Assembly (NCBI RefSeq): GCF_030056705.1
Contig: NZ_JASHIC010000014.1
Location: 1-64,000 of the forward strand
Length of the DNA: 64,000 nt
Direction: 5' to 3'
Origin: Flectobacillus longus
GTDB lineage: Bacteria > Bacteroidota > Bacteroidia > Cytophagales > Spirosomataceae
Shown in pieces: positions 1 to 8,469 of this stretch; the stretch's first letter is position 1, and each line of letters begins with the position of its first letter. The position numbers and the translations under genes are program-made. The notes beneath the pieces were generated by a model, which was given only the letters and a program-made list of their open reading frames with translations, was not told the origin of the DNA and made no database searches.

Positions 1-636
1 TTCAGTGCATCAGGTTGGACCTGTATTGCAACAGGTCAAGCTGTAACTTGTACAACAACTACTTCAATAGTGGCTAATGGTAGTAGCACTATCGTATTGA
101 CAGTGAATCCAACGACGGCACCAGCTTCGGGCTTACCAGTGAAGAACACTGCTTATGTAACAGGCGGTGGAGATCCAGTAACGACACCTAAGCCATCTAA
201 CGAAGTACCAACAACAATCAACGCTCTTCCACAAGCTAACTTGACGATAACCAAGAGCGCTCCAGTGGTAGCAACGGTAGGCACGAACTTTGCCTATACA
301 TTTAATATCGCAAACGGTGGTACTGGCGCAACAACAGGTACAATTACTATAACCGATAACTTACCAATTGGATTGCAATTTGTAAGTGGGCCAACAACAG
401 GTGGATTTACTTGTAGTGCTGTAGGACAAGTAGTGAGTTGTACCAATAATGGTTCAACTCAAATCCCAGCAGGACAAAGTATCAACTTGAGCTTCAATGT
501 GAAGGCTAACTTCAGTGGAGTATTCAAAAATACTGCTACGATAAGCTCGAATGGTGGTACTCCAAAATCATCAAATGAGACAACCACAACTGTGAACTGT
601 CCAACTGATATTAATCCAGGGGTGCTTGGATTCTAA
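1..636 (+). CDS. DUF11-repeat surface protein, C-terminal part (5' end outside window)
   Basis: The frame is open from base 1, so this is the C-terminal 211 residues of a larger protein. It contains at least one full DUF11-type repeat (about residues 78-195), recognisable from the run LTITKSAPVVATVG followed by ITDNLPIGLQFVSG, and the tail of a previous repeat. DUF11 repeats are Ig-like beta-sandwich stalk units of bacterial surface adhesins. Two Cys pairs (FTCSAVGQVVSCTN and the equivalent GWTCIATGQAVTC at the window edge) recur at the same place in each repeat and could form disulfides. The protein ends in CPTDINPGVLGF; I see no clear type IX sorting domain. A strong terminator follows at once. 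The family call is good; the function (adhesion or matrix) is inferred. Confidence 0.75.
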   Translation, partial: FSASGWTCIATGQAVTCTTTTSIVANGSSTIVLTVNPTTAPASGLPVKNTAYVTGGGDPVTTPKPSNEVPTTINALPQANLTITKSAPVVATVGTNFAYTFNIANGGTGATTGTITITDNLPIGLQFVSGPTTGGFTCSAVGQVVSCTNNGSTQIPAGQSINLSFNVKANFSGVFKNTATISSNGGTPKSSNETTTTVNCPTDINPGVLGF

Positions 637-644
637 GAAGGTCT

Positions 645-681
645 AAGGGGAAAGCTTAGGCTTTCCCCTTCTTTTCTTTAC
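645..681 (+). terminator. Rho-independent terminator
   Basis: A perfect 11-bp inverted repeat (aaggggaaagc / gctttcccctt, arms 645-655 and 660-670) with a 4-base loop is followed by a T-rich run. It lies 8 bases after the stop codon of the DUF11-repeat protein and separates it from the next gene. Confidence 0.85.
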
Positions 682-718
682 TTTGGAGTTAGCTAGAAAA
701 TTTGCTAAAAATAATCTT

Positions 719-1417
719 ATGAAAAAGTTAATACAGAAATATTTTGTCATCGCAAAAGTTTTACAAATAATCTTATTTGTAGCTTTTGCAAATACTGTCG
801 TAATAGGACAAAATTTAGGCTGTAATTTTAAGCCAGGAACAATCACGTTGAACTTGACAGGACAGAGCCAAGGATCGAATATAGTTACATATATTGTGCT
901 TGTAGATGGAGGAAATATCATTAAATACAAATCAGCCTTGAATGCAACCACAATTGACAACGTAGTGGTTGGAAGCTATAAAGCTGTAGCAGTTACTTGG
1001 GACAATACACAAGCAAATGCACCTGTGTTAGAGATAGGTTTAAACTTAAACAATGTAAACCATTGTTGGAAAAGTATAGCTGTAGATATGTCAATTTGTG
1101 ACTGTAATACTACTACAAATAGTATCACTGTACCTGTTTCTACAGGATTGAATCCTCAGTATGTATTAACCAATGGTAGAGGTGTGATTCAAGCTATTCA
1201 ATCTTCAACTACATTTTCGGGATTAACAAATGACGTATATAATGTATATGTAGCTTGTGGAATAGGAACAGCTCCTAATTTATTGGTAGGAAGTAATATT
1301 AAACTCGTAACGACAAGTGACTTGTGCGAGCCCATTCCGTTACCTTATGTAGTATGTGTAGCCGAATGTGCCCCTGTGATTTGTTTACCAATGACAGTTT
1401 TAAAACTAGTCAAATAA
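719..1417 (+). CDS. Secreted protein of unknown function
   Basis: A 232-residue product. I chose the ATG at 719 over an in-frame ATG at 683 because it starts directly with a signal peptide (MKKLIQKYF, then a hydrophobic run ending near VVIGQ); the upstream start would also overlap the terminator's T-tract. The mature part is rich in Thr, Val and Asn and in Cys (for example the cluster SICDCN, and CVAECAPVICLP near the end), which fits an extracellular beta-rich protein stabilised by disulfides. It follows a DUF11 surface protein but has its own transcription start, since a terminator lies between them. I do not recognise a family. It could be a partner or minor component of the same surface structure; that is inference from position only. 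Confidence 0.6.
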   Translation: MKKLIQKYFVIAKVLQIILFVAFANTVVIGQNLGCNFKPGTITLNLTGQSQGSNIVTYIVLVDGGNIIKYKSALNATTIDNVVVGSYKAVAVTWDNTQANAPVLEIGLNLNNVNHCWKSIAVDMSICDCNTTTNSITVPVSTGLNPQYVLTNGRGVIQAIQSSTTFSGLTNDVYNVYVACGIGTAPNLLVGSNIKLVTTSDLCEPIPLPYVVCVAECAPVICLPMTVLKLVK

Positions 1418-1596
1418 CTTATTATAAGTAATAGAGGATACATTTATACAAGTTTGGGTAATTCTACCATTCGCAATTCTACATTAATACTTACTTTGAA
1501 ATTGACAAATCAAAATTTCAGCTTAGGCGCTTAAATAAGTCTGCATCAGCAATACATAATCTGATAGATTATTCATTAAAATACCCCAAGTAGCAC

Positions 1597-2118
1597 ATGA
1601 AAAGCTTCAACTCATATCTCTTACTCATTCTTTTTCTGGTCATCAATACAAGAGGTTTTTCACAACAAAAAACACAAGTAAAATGGTTGTCAGTAGAACA
1701 AATGGATAAATTGTACACCAAAAATCCTAAAAAGATTTTATGGAAGATATATTCAAAAGATTGCCACTATTGCCATGATTTTGAAGAAAAAGTGCTAAAA
1801 ATACCAGCTATTGCAAGTTATATCAATCAAAACTATTACCCAGTTTTATTAGATGCTTTTGATGCTAGTCCTATAACCTTTGCAGGTCATACTTACGAAT
1901 CAAAAGATAAAATGAATCCCATGGCAACACATTTACTAAAAGGAACTATCAAATTTCCAACATTAGTATTTGTAGACGAGCAACTAAAAATGCTCAACTT
2001 CCTCCAAGGATATTATGAAGCCCCCAACGTAGAAATGGTGCTTCATTATTTTGGAGACAATGTTTATAAAACCGTTTCTTGGAACGACTTTCAAACAAAT
2101 TTTGCCAAGAAGAAATAA
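1597..2118 (+). CDS. Exported thioredoxin-like protein (CHYC motif)
   Basis: A 173-residue protein with an N-terminal signal peptide (about residues 1-22, ending GFSQQ) and a thioredoxin-type active site in WKIYSKDCHYCHDFEE. The CxxC pair (CHYC, near residue 56) and the later TIKFPTLVFVD segment, with the conserved cis-Pro position, match the thioredoxin_7/DUF255-like branch rather than classical TrxA (WCGPC). It is predicted to act in the periplasm as a thiol reductase or isomerase. It appears monocistronic. It lies between secreted Cys-rich proteins, so a role in their disulfide handling is plausible but not shown. Confidence 0.75.
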   Translation: MKSFNSYLLLILFLVINTRGFSQQKTQVKWLSVEQMDKLYTKNPKKILWKIYSKDCHYCHDFEEKVLKIPAIASYINQNYYPVLLDAFDASPITFAGHTYESKDKMNPMATHLLKGTIKFPTLVFVDEQLKMLNFLQGYYEAPNVEMVLHYFGDNVYKTVSWNDFQTNFAKKK

Positions 2119-2342
2119 GCACTTAATTCGAAATTTCAATTCAAAAGAATTATAAATATACACAGACAAAGTAGAGGGTGCACCAATCAAATAAGCTCAC
2201 CTTAATCGAAATCTGAAATCCAAGCAATGTCTAAAGTAGGTGAAGGAGTAAATTTAACTAGCTAAGAATGATAGAAAACATAACGCATCAGAGCTATAAT
2301 TAACTGAGTCTAGTAAAGACTAATCAGTTTGGTAGCTTCGTT

Positions 2343-2350
2343 TACTTTTG
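2343..2350 (+). promoter_or_regulatory. Candidate Bacteroidota -7 box (TACTTTTG)
   Basis: TACTTTTG matches the TAnnTTTG -7 consensus and sits 45 bases before the ATG at 2396. A TTG occurs upstream but closer than the usual 17-23 bases, so only the -7 box is supported. Confidence 0.35.
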
Positions 2351-2395
2351 TGATTCGCTGTTATATTTCACTCACTCATTATTTAATCATTACCT

Positions 2396-3352
2396 ATGAG
2401 GCAACTAACCGGCCTAATCTTGCTATTGTTATTAAGCTACACAAGCTTTTCACAATATAGACCACCTTTTAAACAATATACCTCTATCGAATTTGGCGGG
2501 GGGGTATCTAGTTACTATGGTGACTTAGCTCCAATGAGCCAATTTGTCAACTCCACAGCCAATTCCTTGCGTTGGACAGCTACTATAGGGCTAAGTCGAC
2601 AAATGACTCGTCAGATAGAAATTGGACTAAATCTTTCATGGATAGTATTAGGAGCAGACGATTACTACTCAAACAATTTATCAGATTTTCTAAGAAATTT
2701 ACATTTTAGGAATAATGTAAAAGAAGCTACTTTACAAGGCAGATGGACGCCTTTTAACAAAGCAAGTTCTCCTCAAAAACGTGCTACTTTTGAACCATAT
2801 ATTGGTATAGGAGTAGGGGCTTTTTTGCATAATCCACAAGCCAAATTACCTGTATCAATGGGAAATGAATGGGTCGATTTAAAACCCTTGATAACAGAAG
2901 GGCAGGGAAGTCCCAATTATCCTGATATAAAAGAATATAAAAGTTGGGGTATTAATGTTCCTATCAGCCTAGGTTTAAAAACAAAGCTCACTAAAAATTT
3001 GGATCTAATAGCAGAACTCAACTATAGAATGCTCTTCTTTGATTATATTGATGATGTGAGTGGCGTTTATGCACAACCCATAGTGGTCTACAATCAGTTT
3101 ACAGAGCCAACAAGAAGTATTGGTATTGCTATGTCTCAACGAACGACTGAAGGTATTGCGGCCGCAACAGGCAAGGATAGACTAGCTAAATTGAACACTT
3201 TTGTCAATGACCCAACAGGTATTGCCATTAGTCAAAACCAGAGTATCAATTCGCCAAGGGGTACAGTAGATGGAAATGATTCGTACGCAACATTTACGCT
3301 CAAACTTAGATACATTTTTATTCCAGGAATTCAATGTCCTAAGCTTTATTGA
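2396..3352 (+). CDS. DUF6089-type outer-membrane beta-barrel protein
   Basis: A 318-residue protein with a signal peptide (MRQLTGLILLLLLSYTSFSQ) and a beta-barrel-like body. Family hallmarks are the N-terminal FGGGVSSYYGDL, the LRNLHFRNNVKE segment, the block EPYIGIGVGAFLHNPQAK, and the C-terminal IPGIQCPKLY. The same blocks occur in the same order in the convergent gene at 7426-8409 (SSSYYGDL, ARNLHFRNDLKE, GGIAVFLHDPMAK, PNGIRCPSY), so the two are paralogs. DUF6089 proteins are common in Cytophagales with no known function; an outer-membrane location is predicted from the alternating hydrophobic strands and aromatic C-terminus. The gene stands alone. Confidence 0.75.
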   Translation: MRQLTGLILLLLLSYTSFSQYRPPFKQYTSIEFGGGVSSYYGDLAPMSQFVNSTANSLRWTATIGLSRQMTRQIEIGLNLSWIVLGADDYYSNNLSDFLRNLHFRNNVKEATLQGRWTPFNKASSPQKRATFEPYIGIGVGAFLHNPQAKLPVSMGNEWVDLKPLITEGQGSPNYPDIKEYKSWGINVPISLGLKTKLTKNLDLIAELNYRMLFFDYIDDVSGVYAQPIVVYNQFTEPTRSIGIAMSQRTTEGIAAATGKDRLAKLNTFVNDPTGIAISQNQSINSPRGTVDGNDSYATFTLKLRYIFIPGIQCPKLY

Positions 3353-3950
3353 GAAAGTATCCTATAAGTTAAGAATGATGAGTTATTAAAAATAGTCAAT
3401 CCGTAATTTGTCTGTTTGGTAAGTTAATGATTTGATAATCAAAAATTAAACTCTGAATTCTGTATTAATGCTGGAAGCTCAAAGCTAAAAATAAATACAG
3501 TAAATAGGAAGGAATGAACCATGCGAGCGGAGCATCCTTCAAGTCCGATTGGTAAAGCCTCTGATTTTTGATTGGGGGCTTATTTTAATAAAAGCTTATA
3601 GCCTAACAGCATAATCTTATTTTATTACTTAACTAAAAAAATAATTATTCCTTTACTATATCCGTTAAGTATAAGTCGAGAATTGAGAGCACTGAGTTGA
3701 GACTATTACAACGAAAGGCTTTATGCAGAAAGTTAAAAGTTGCAAAGTGATTCTCATCAAATAATAGAACCATTTTGCCTAATTATTGAAGTTTTAACTA
3801 CTTCAAAGTAACAGAAATAATACAGCCATTAGTTTAATTATAAATGCAGAGTTTAAGATTTGAATAATAGATTCATTTCTTTTAGGTCTGCATACACACT
3901 TAAGTAGTCCTTCTTTATAAAAAACTCGGAACGAGTACATTGCAACAGCT
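3353..3950. other. 598-bp gene-free stretch
   Basis: AT-rich and stop-dense on both strands. The only structure I see is a weak stem (agcctc/gggggct) near 3557-3585 followed by a T-rich stretch, which could terminate the barrel gene transcript. No gene or RNA is supported. Confidence 0.5.
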
Positions 3951-4853
3951 ATGATAACTACGTTTGATGTATCATTTCTAACAGATTTATCTGAATTACT
4001 TCATTTGCTACGACACAAAAGTCAAGGTAGTGTTGAAGGTAATATTTTTCCATTCCAGACAAATACAATGTTTGGGCAGATTATCTATGGGCAACAAAAT
4101 ACACAATATGAATCTTGGGAGGGTAAATTTTTCACTTCAGATTCTGTCGTACTAACTCATTCTAATCGAGTTAACCATCGTGCCTTCACTATGATATTCT
4201 TTCAGTCTTTGGCACCGATGAAACTTCGAATGAATCACCATTGCCTACATGATATTACCCTAGATTCGGAGGGGAAAGAAGGAGTTCTTTTTTTGAGTTC
4301 CTTTACAAATCTCTCAATCATGATACCCCAAAATGCCTTTGTCCAATTTAAAGTAGTGACTATTCGAAATATTCATTCGCTCAATCATTGGATTAATCAG
4401 TGGCCGTTTGGAAATATTGTGCAAGCCCGAATGCCTTTCTTTTATTACTGGCCACAAAGAATTGCCTTTCACGAAAAAGCAAAATTTTCACATATAGATG
4501 TGTTTTATCCCAATGCCTATCAATCTCCTTTGAGAATGTTAGACGAATTGTTTGCTAACGCCGTACGAAGTCGTAAAATGAAGCAAAAAGCCATCAATCT
4601 TTGGCAGATGTATTGCCTGCTCTGCGCAGAAGGGCTTTTAAGAAATGCCATAACTATGTCTCCACACCAGTTGAGGCCAATTATTGCTCAGTCCAAACTG
4701 TCACCTGTTTTGTTTTTTCTACGATTTAAACAATTGTTTGGTTTTGAAGTCGAACAGTATTATGAATATGCCCGTAGCGAAAAAATAAAAGCATTACTCT
4801 ATGATTTAAGATTACCTATCGAAGAAGTGAATAGTATCTTTTATAAGTATTAA
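3951..4853 (+). CDS. AraC-family-like regulator lacking its second helix-turn-helix
   Basis: A 300-residue protein. The last 50 residues read as the first half of an AraC DNA-binding domain: SPVLFFLRFKQLFGFEVEQY corresponds to the SPxxLxRxFKxxxGxxxxQY consensus, and EKIKALLYDLRLPIEEVNSI to the linker helix plus the start of the second helix-turn-helix. The protein then stops at FYKY, where a normal member continues for about 35-45 residues with the second recognition helix. The stop codon lies inside the first bases of a repeat element (copy 1, from 4845), so truncation by insertion is likely. The N-terminal 240 residues are a sensor-like region I cannot assign. DNA binding is probably weakened or lost. 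It could equally be called a pseudogene; the reading frame is otherwise intact. Confidence 0.6.
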   Translation: MITTFDVSFLTDLSELLHLLRHKSQGSVEGNIFPFQTNTMFGQIIYGQQNTQYESWEGKFFTSDSVVLTHSNRVNHRAFTMIFFQSLAPMKLRMNHHCLHDITLDSEGKEGVLFLSSFTNLSIMIPQNAFVQFKVVTIRNIHSLNHWINQWPFGNIVQARMPFFYYWPQRIAFHEKAKFSHIDVFYPNAYQSPLRMLDELFANAVRSRKMKQKAINLWQMYCLLCAEGLLRNAITMSPHQLRPIIAQSKLSPVLFFLRFKQLFGFEVEQYYEYARSEKIKALLYDLRLPIEEVNSIFYKY

Positions 4854-5035
4854 TGCAAAATAAAATTGCCTTAATATGCTTTAGGCTGTAAGCCATAGGC
4901 ATTAGGCAAAAAAGTTTCTATTACTTCATGAGAAATACTATTTAACTTTTAGCCGTATGCTGAAAGTAGAAATCATGATTACATTTTTCGCTTACTGCCT
5001 ACGGCTTACTGCCTAAAGCCTATTCGTACGAAGGA
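4845..5035 (+). repeat. MITE-like interspersed repeat, copy 1
   Basis: Begins AAGTATTAATGCAAAAT, as copy 2 does. It contains two long inverted arms: gctttaggctgtaagcc near 4877 and its near-complement ggcttactgcctaaagc near 5003. The core agtttctattacttcatgag is identical in copies 1, 2 and 3. Non-coding. It overlaps the stop codon of the AraC-like gene. Confidence 0.75.
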
Positions 5036-5150
5036 TTTCAAACTATTGTAGATTTCTGATTTCGGAAATGAAGAATAATACCTCTATTTTTTCAAAATAA
5101 AATTTTAAAAAATAGGTTATACTTCCGATATGAATGATTTTTATAATCCT

Positions 5151-5183
5151 TTGTACACTACTCATTCACAACTCATAATTTTG
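5151..5183 (+). promoter_or_regulatory. Candidate promoter TTG-N22-TAATTTTG
   Basis: TTG at 5151-5153 and TAATTTTG at 5176-5183 are separated by 22 bases and fit the Bacteroidota -33/-7 pattern. They lie 78 bases upstream of the lipoprotein gene. The -7 box sits in the recurring phrase cacaactcataatttt, also seen near 9311 and 38490. Confidence 0.45.
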
Positions 5184-5260
5184 CATAATGATATTTTGTC
5201 GTTTAGATAGTAAACAATGAATGTCTTAAATTCACCTTTTATAATTCCTAGTTATTCTCA

Positions 5261-7234
5261 ATGAAACAACTCATTTTTCTTATTGCTTTAGCCACTTTAT
5301 CTTGTGCCAATCGTGAAAGTACGCTTGTACAAGAACCTATTCAGCCTTGCTCATGCGATGGAAAGCCATTGTTTAAAGTGTTGAAAGTACAGCAGGTAAT
5401 CAATTCAAATTTTATCAATATTTTTTTTGGTTCATGTGAAGCATATCAAGTCAAATGGGAAATAGTAAAAGATAGTCGAGTGCTTTTGAGCGGAACGGCA
5501 AAACCCATTACCTCTGCTGTAGGAGCTTATTTAGGAACGCTTCCCGAAGGAAATTACATAGCTAGACTCAGTGGTATAAATTGTAGTGGAACCAGCGAAA
5601 TACCTTTTCGTTTTAGACCTATCAACGAAAATAATAGCTTGTCAAAACAAGTATTTACAGTATATGACAGCTATCCTAACTTTTTTGAGAATGTAGCATT
5701 TGAAAACCAAACAGATACCTATTCTCCAGAAAAATTTCCCGCAACACAAATTGCATTAGCTCCCGACTCATTAATGGGAGGATTGCCGACACCTACTTTT
5801 GGGGTGATTTATGATAAACCCGTAGATGTATTCCTTAAAAAAGGATTAGATCACCGTTCAAGAGGTATATATGTAAGTTTGGTGCGTCCAGATTATCGCC
5901 CTTGTCATGAATATTTCCCCAATCTTCAATTTGATGCGCCTTGTATTAGTACTTCAGGAAAAAATATCACGTATGAAGAGTTTATTTCTACGATAGAACC
6001 ATCACGTCGAGGTTTTTTTGCATATCCACCCAAAGGCAACAACGAAATAGGAGAGCAGTTTTTCTTGAATCAGCCAGAGCAAAAACTCTATGAATCGGGC
6101 CTTGATTATCATGGAGCTTTTGGAAGAGGAGATGCTATTGGTGGGCGAGCTCAGGTTATGTTTCAAACCATGGACACAGAATTAAACCTTGTCAATGGTT
6201 CCGACAATAAGTCAAAAAATAAATATATGGCCTTTTTGAAGGGTATAGGAGATGCCACAACAGGTTATGCACTTATTATGTATTCAAATACCTTTCCAGG
6301 AGTAGGAAGATTTCAAAAAGAAAGATATCCTCTCAACAAATCTGATTATGCTAATATTCGAGAAAATCCCATTTGGACAGAAAAAGGAGATGTAGAGCCT
6401 ATAAAAGGCTGGCGCTTGTCTGACAATCCCAGAATCGTAGAAACAGAAGAATTAGCCTTGTATGCAGAAGATGGGTACAATCAAAATTTGGTATTAAAAA
6501 ATAAAGAAGGACATCCACAACGTACTATTAATCATTTTGGTAGTAATGCCAATGCTGGTCACCCTTTAGCTAAAGTCATACATTTTGTAGAAACAGGAGC
6601 GTATCGTGCTCACTTAGATGGTCGAAAGTACTGCTCCCAAGCCAAGATAATTGCCGATGGTGTTTCGCCTTCGAACAACACTTCGGGTGGGTATCTCTAC
6701 AATGATTATGTAGGCTACGACCCACAGGGATTTGGGGCTTTTCTTCCTCGTCATCTTGCATTTATGCAAGGGATGATGATTTTTTTCTCTGGAGCAGATT
6801 ATTGGAATATTTGGGATAGACCCAAAGAAGGGCTTAATCAAGATGCCTACAACGGCACTATTGGAGCTTTAACTTATCTTGGCGCAAAAGTAAAACTATC
6901 GAATTCTAACTATTCTTTATTAGAACTTAGACCCTCGCTTACTTTTACTTTATGGAATACCGAGGTTTCTTATAACGGAGGACAAACATGGCAAAAACAC
7001 AAGGGAATAGACTTTAAAGATTCGCCAACGATTTTACCTTTACGAATAGGTTATACCCCTGATGGCAAAATAGCAGTTTTTGCTTGTCGACCTTATGGAG
7101 TGGAACCCCTAAACTGTCAATGGCGCGTGAAAATCAACAACCGTTGGATTACAGGGCAAATCACCGAAAAAGACTGGAAATCTTGTTATCCAGAACAAAA
7201 AGAAAGGAAGGACTTCTATTTGAAAATACAGTAG
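5261..7234 (+). CDS. Large lipoprotein of unknown function
   Basis: A 657-residue protein with a lipoprotein signal peptide (MKQLIFLIALATLSCANRES, lipobox LSC with Cys15). The N-terminal part after the lipobox holds a CSCDG pair and a small beta-rich domain (about residues 30-125). The rest is a long region rich in aromatic residues and Gly with no motif I recognise; segments such as YHGAFGRGDAIGGRAQVMF and NHFGSNANAGHPLAKVIHF look like folded enzyme or binding-protein core rather than low-complexity sequence. Predicted to be anchored in the outer membrane. The gene is monocistronic with a candidate promoter upstream and a strong convergent terminator downstream. Confidence 0.6.
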   Translation: MKQLIFLIALATLSCANRESTLVQEPIQPCSCDGKPLFKVLKVQQVINSNFINIFFGSCEAYQVKWEIVKDSRVLLSGTAKPITSAVGAYLGTLPEGNYIARLSGINCSGTSEIPFRFRPINENNSLSKQVFTVYDSYPNFFENVAFENQTDTYSPEKFPATQIALAPDSLMGGLPTPTFGVIYDKPVDVFLKKGLDHRSRGIYVSLVRPDYRPCHEYFPNLQFDAPCISTSGKNITYEEFISTIEPSRRGFFAYPPKGNNEIGEQFFLNQPEQKLYESGLDYHGAFGRGDAIGGRAQVMFQTMDTELNLVNGSDNKSKNKYMAFLKGIGDATTGYALIMYSNTFPGVGRFQKERYPLNKSDYANIRENPIWTEKGDVEPIKGWRLSDNPRIVETEELALYAEDGYNQNLVLKNKEGHPQRTINHFGSNANAGHPLAKVIHFVETGAYRAHLDGRKYCSQAKIIADGVSPSNNTSGGYLYNDYVGYDPQGFGAFLPRHLAFMQGMMIFFSGADYWNIWDRPKEGLNQDAYNGTIGALTYLGAKVKLSNSNYSLLELRPSLTFTLWNTEVSYNGGQTWQKHKGIDFKDSPTILPLRIGYTPDGKIAVFACRPYGVEPLNCQWRVKINNRWITGQITEKDWKSCYPEQKERKDFYLKIQ

Positions 7235-7259
7235 ATGAATGATAATTTATCTGATTTTA

Positions 7260-7313
7260 TTCTGATTATACAGAAGAAAAAACATCATGGAATCTTCTTC
7301 TGTATAATCAGAA
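7260..7313. terminator. Bidirectional terminator with perfect 19-bp stem
   Basis: Arms at 7260-7278 and 7295-7313 are perfectly complementary over 19 bp with a 16-base loop. The hairpin lies between two convergent genes. A-rich flanks on each side give a short T-run for either transcript. Confidence 0.75.
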
Positions 7314-7372
7314 CTAAAAAATCGTAAAAAGAAATGAATTGAGGAACGTACTATGAGAATCAAGACTATCGA

Positions 7373-7428
7373 CTAAATCACTAAATCACTAAATCACTAA
7401 ATCACTAAATCACTAAATCACTAAATCA
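7373..7428. repeat. Seven tandem copies of an 8-bp unit (CTAAATCA)
   Basis: Seven exact head-to-tail copies of CTAAATCA. On the minus strand the unit reads TGATTTAG, and the first copy supplies the TGA stop of the barrel gene at 7426. An 8-bp unit shifts frame each copy, so TGA and TAG stops appear in all three minus-strand frames. Confidence 0.9.
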
Positions 7429-8409
7429 ATAGCTAGGGCATCTTATGCCATTGGGAAGGTGATAAATCAGATGAATACTCATTGTCATGTAACTGTCTTT
7501 GAGTTGAGAGCTACCTCTCAATTGCCCCGTTTGACCATAATTTTGCATCGTAGCAGAGGTAAAAGGATCTTGAGATGGGTCAAAATTAGGCTGTTTGTCT
7601 AATACATACTCACGAATACCCGTAGTACGATTTTTACCTGTGTAGGCATCAACACCCTCCCTAGAACGATTAGCCATTGTAACCGTCAAATTTCCATAAA
7701 TTGCCAAATCATTAGGATTTGCGTAGCTACCTTTAATATCATCTAAATAATCAGTAAAAGAATATTGTAGTAAACCCTCAAGCCCCAAATCCCACTGATC
7801 ATTGAGTTTGAAACGGACACCTGCACCTGCCACACCCGCAGCAGCCCATGCTTTATAAGGACTATCATACCCTGGCAAGCCTTGTCCTTCGGTATTGAGC
7901 GGACGTAACTTGACCCACTCTCCTGTAGGAGTTTTAGCCATTGGGTCATGCAAGAAAACTGCAATACCCCCCAACAAATAGGTACTAAAAGCTTGGCGTT
8001 TATTATAATACCGTGGCGCTGGATTTAGGTTATAAATCCCTACGGCACTCAATTCTTTTAAGTCATTTCTAAAATGGAGATTTCGAGCAAAACGATCTAG
8101 CTTGCCATCTACACCTTGCATATTAAAATCATTGCCAGCTATACGCACATACCTAAGTCCCACACGTGCACCCCAACGACTGGTAAAATAATGTGTGTAA
8201 TACCCCCCAACGTTCCAGCGGACTTCATCTAAAGTAGATTGAATTGGACGACTGTAACTAGATAAATCGCCATAATAACTACTTGAACCAATACCAAAAG
8301 TAAGAGTATTATGTGGAACAAAAAACCTATTTTGTCCCCAAGAAATATTAGGGAGTAATAATAAAAGCAGAATATACTTGCAGAAAATATTGTTTGTACG
8401 AGGCAACAT
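7426..8409 (-). CDS. DUF6089-type outer-membrane beta-barrel protein (paralog)
   Basis: Paralog of the gene at 2396-3352, sharing SSYYGDL, NLHFRND, FLHDP and LNTEGQGLPGY blocks and the ending IRCPSY. I chose the ATG at 8409 (327 residues, MLPRTNNIFCKYILLLLLLP then NISWGQ) because it gives a compact signal peptide; an in-frame ATG at 8469 would add 20 residues before it. Predicted outer-membrane barrel of unknown function. It converges with the lipoprotein gene, and its stop codon falls in the first copy of an octanucleotide repeat. The two paralogs flank the AraC remnant and the lipoprotein in opposite orientation. Confidence 0.7.
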   Translation of the reverse strand: MLPRTNNIFCKYILLLLLLPNISWGQNRFFVPHNTLTFGIGSSSYYGDLSSYSRPIQSTLDEVRWNVGGYYTHYFTSRWGARVGLRYVRIAGNDFNMQGVDGKLDRFARNLHFRNDLKELSAVGIYNLNPAPRYYNKRQAFSTYLLGGIAVFLHDPMAKTPTGEWVKLRPLNTEGQGLPGYDSPYKAWAAAGVAGAGVRFKLNDQWDLGLEGLLQYSFTDYLDDIKGSYANPNDLAIYGNLTVTMANRSREGVDAYTGKNRTTGIREYVLDKQPNFDPSQDPFTSATMQNYGQTGQLRGSSQLKDSYMTMSIHLIYHLPNGIRCPSY

Positions 8410-8469
8410 ATATATAAAGGATAAAGTCTTCAAATAAAGCAAGAGTCTATACGACCAAAATGAGTTCAA

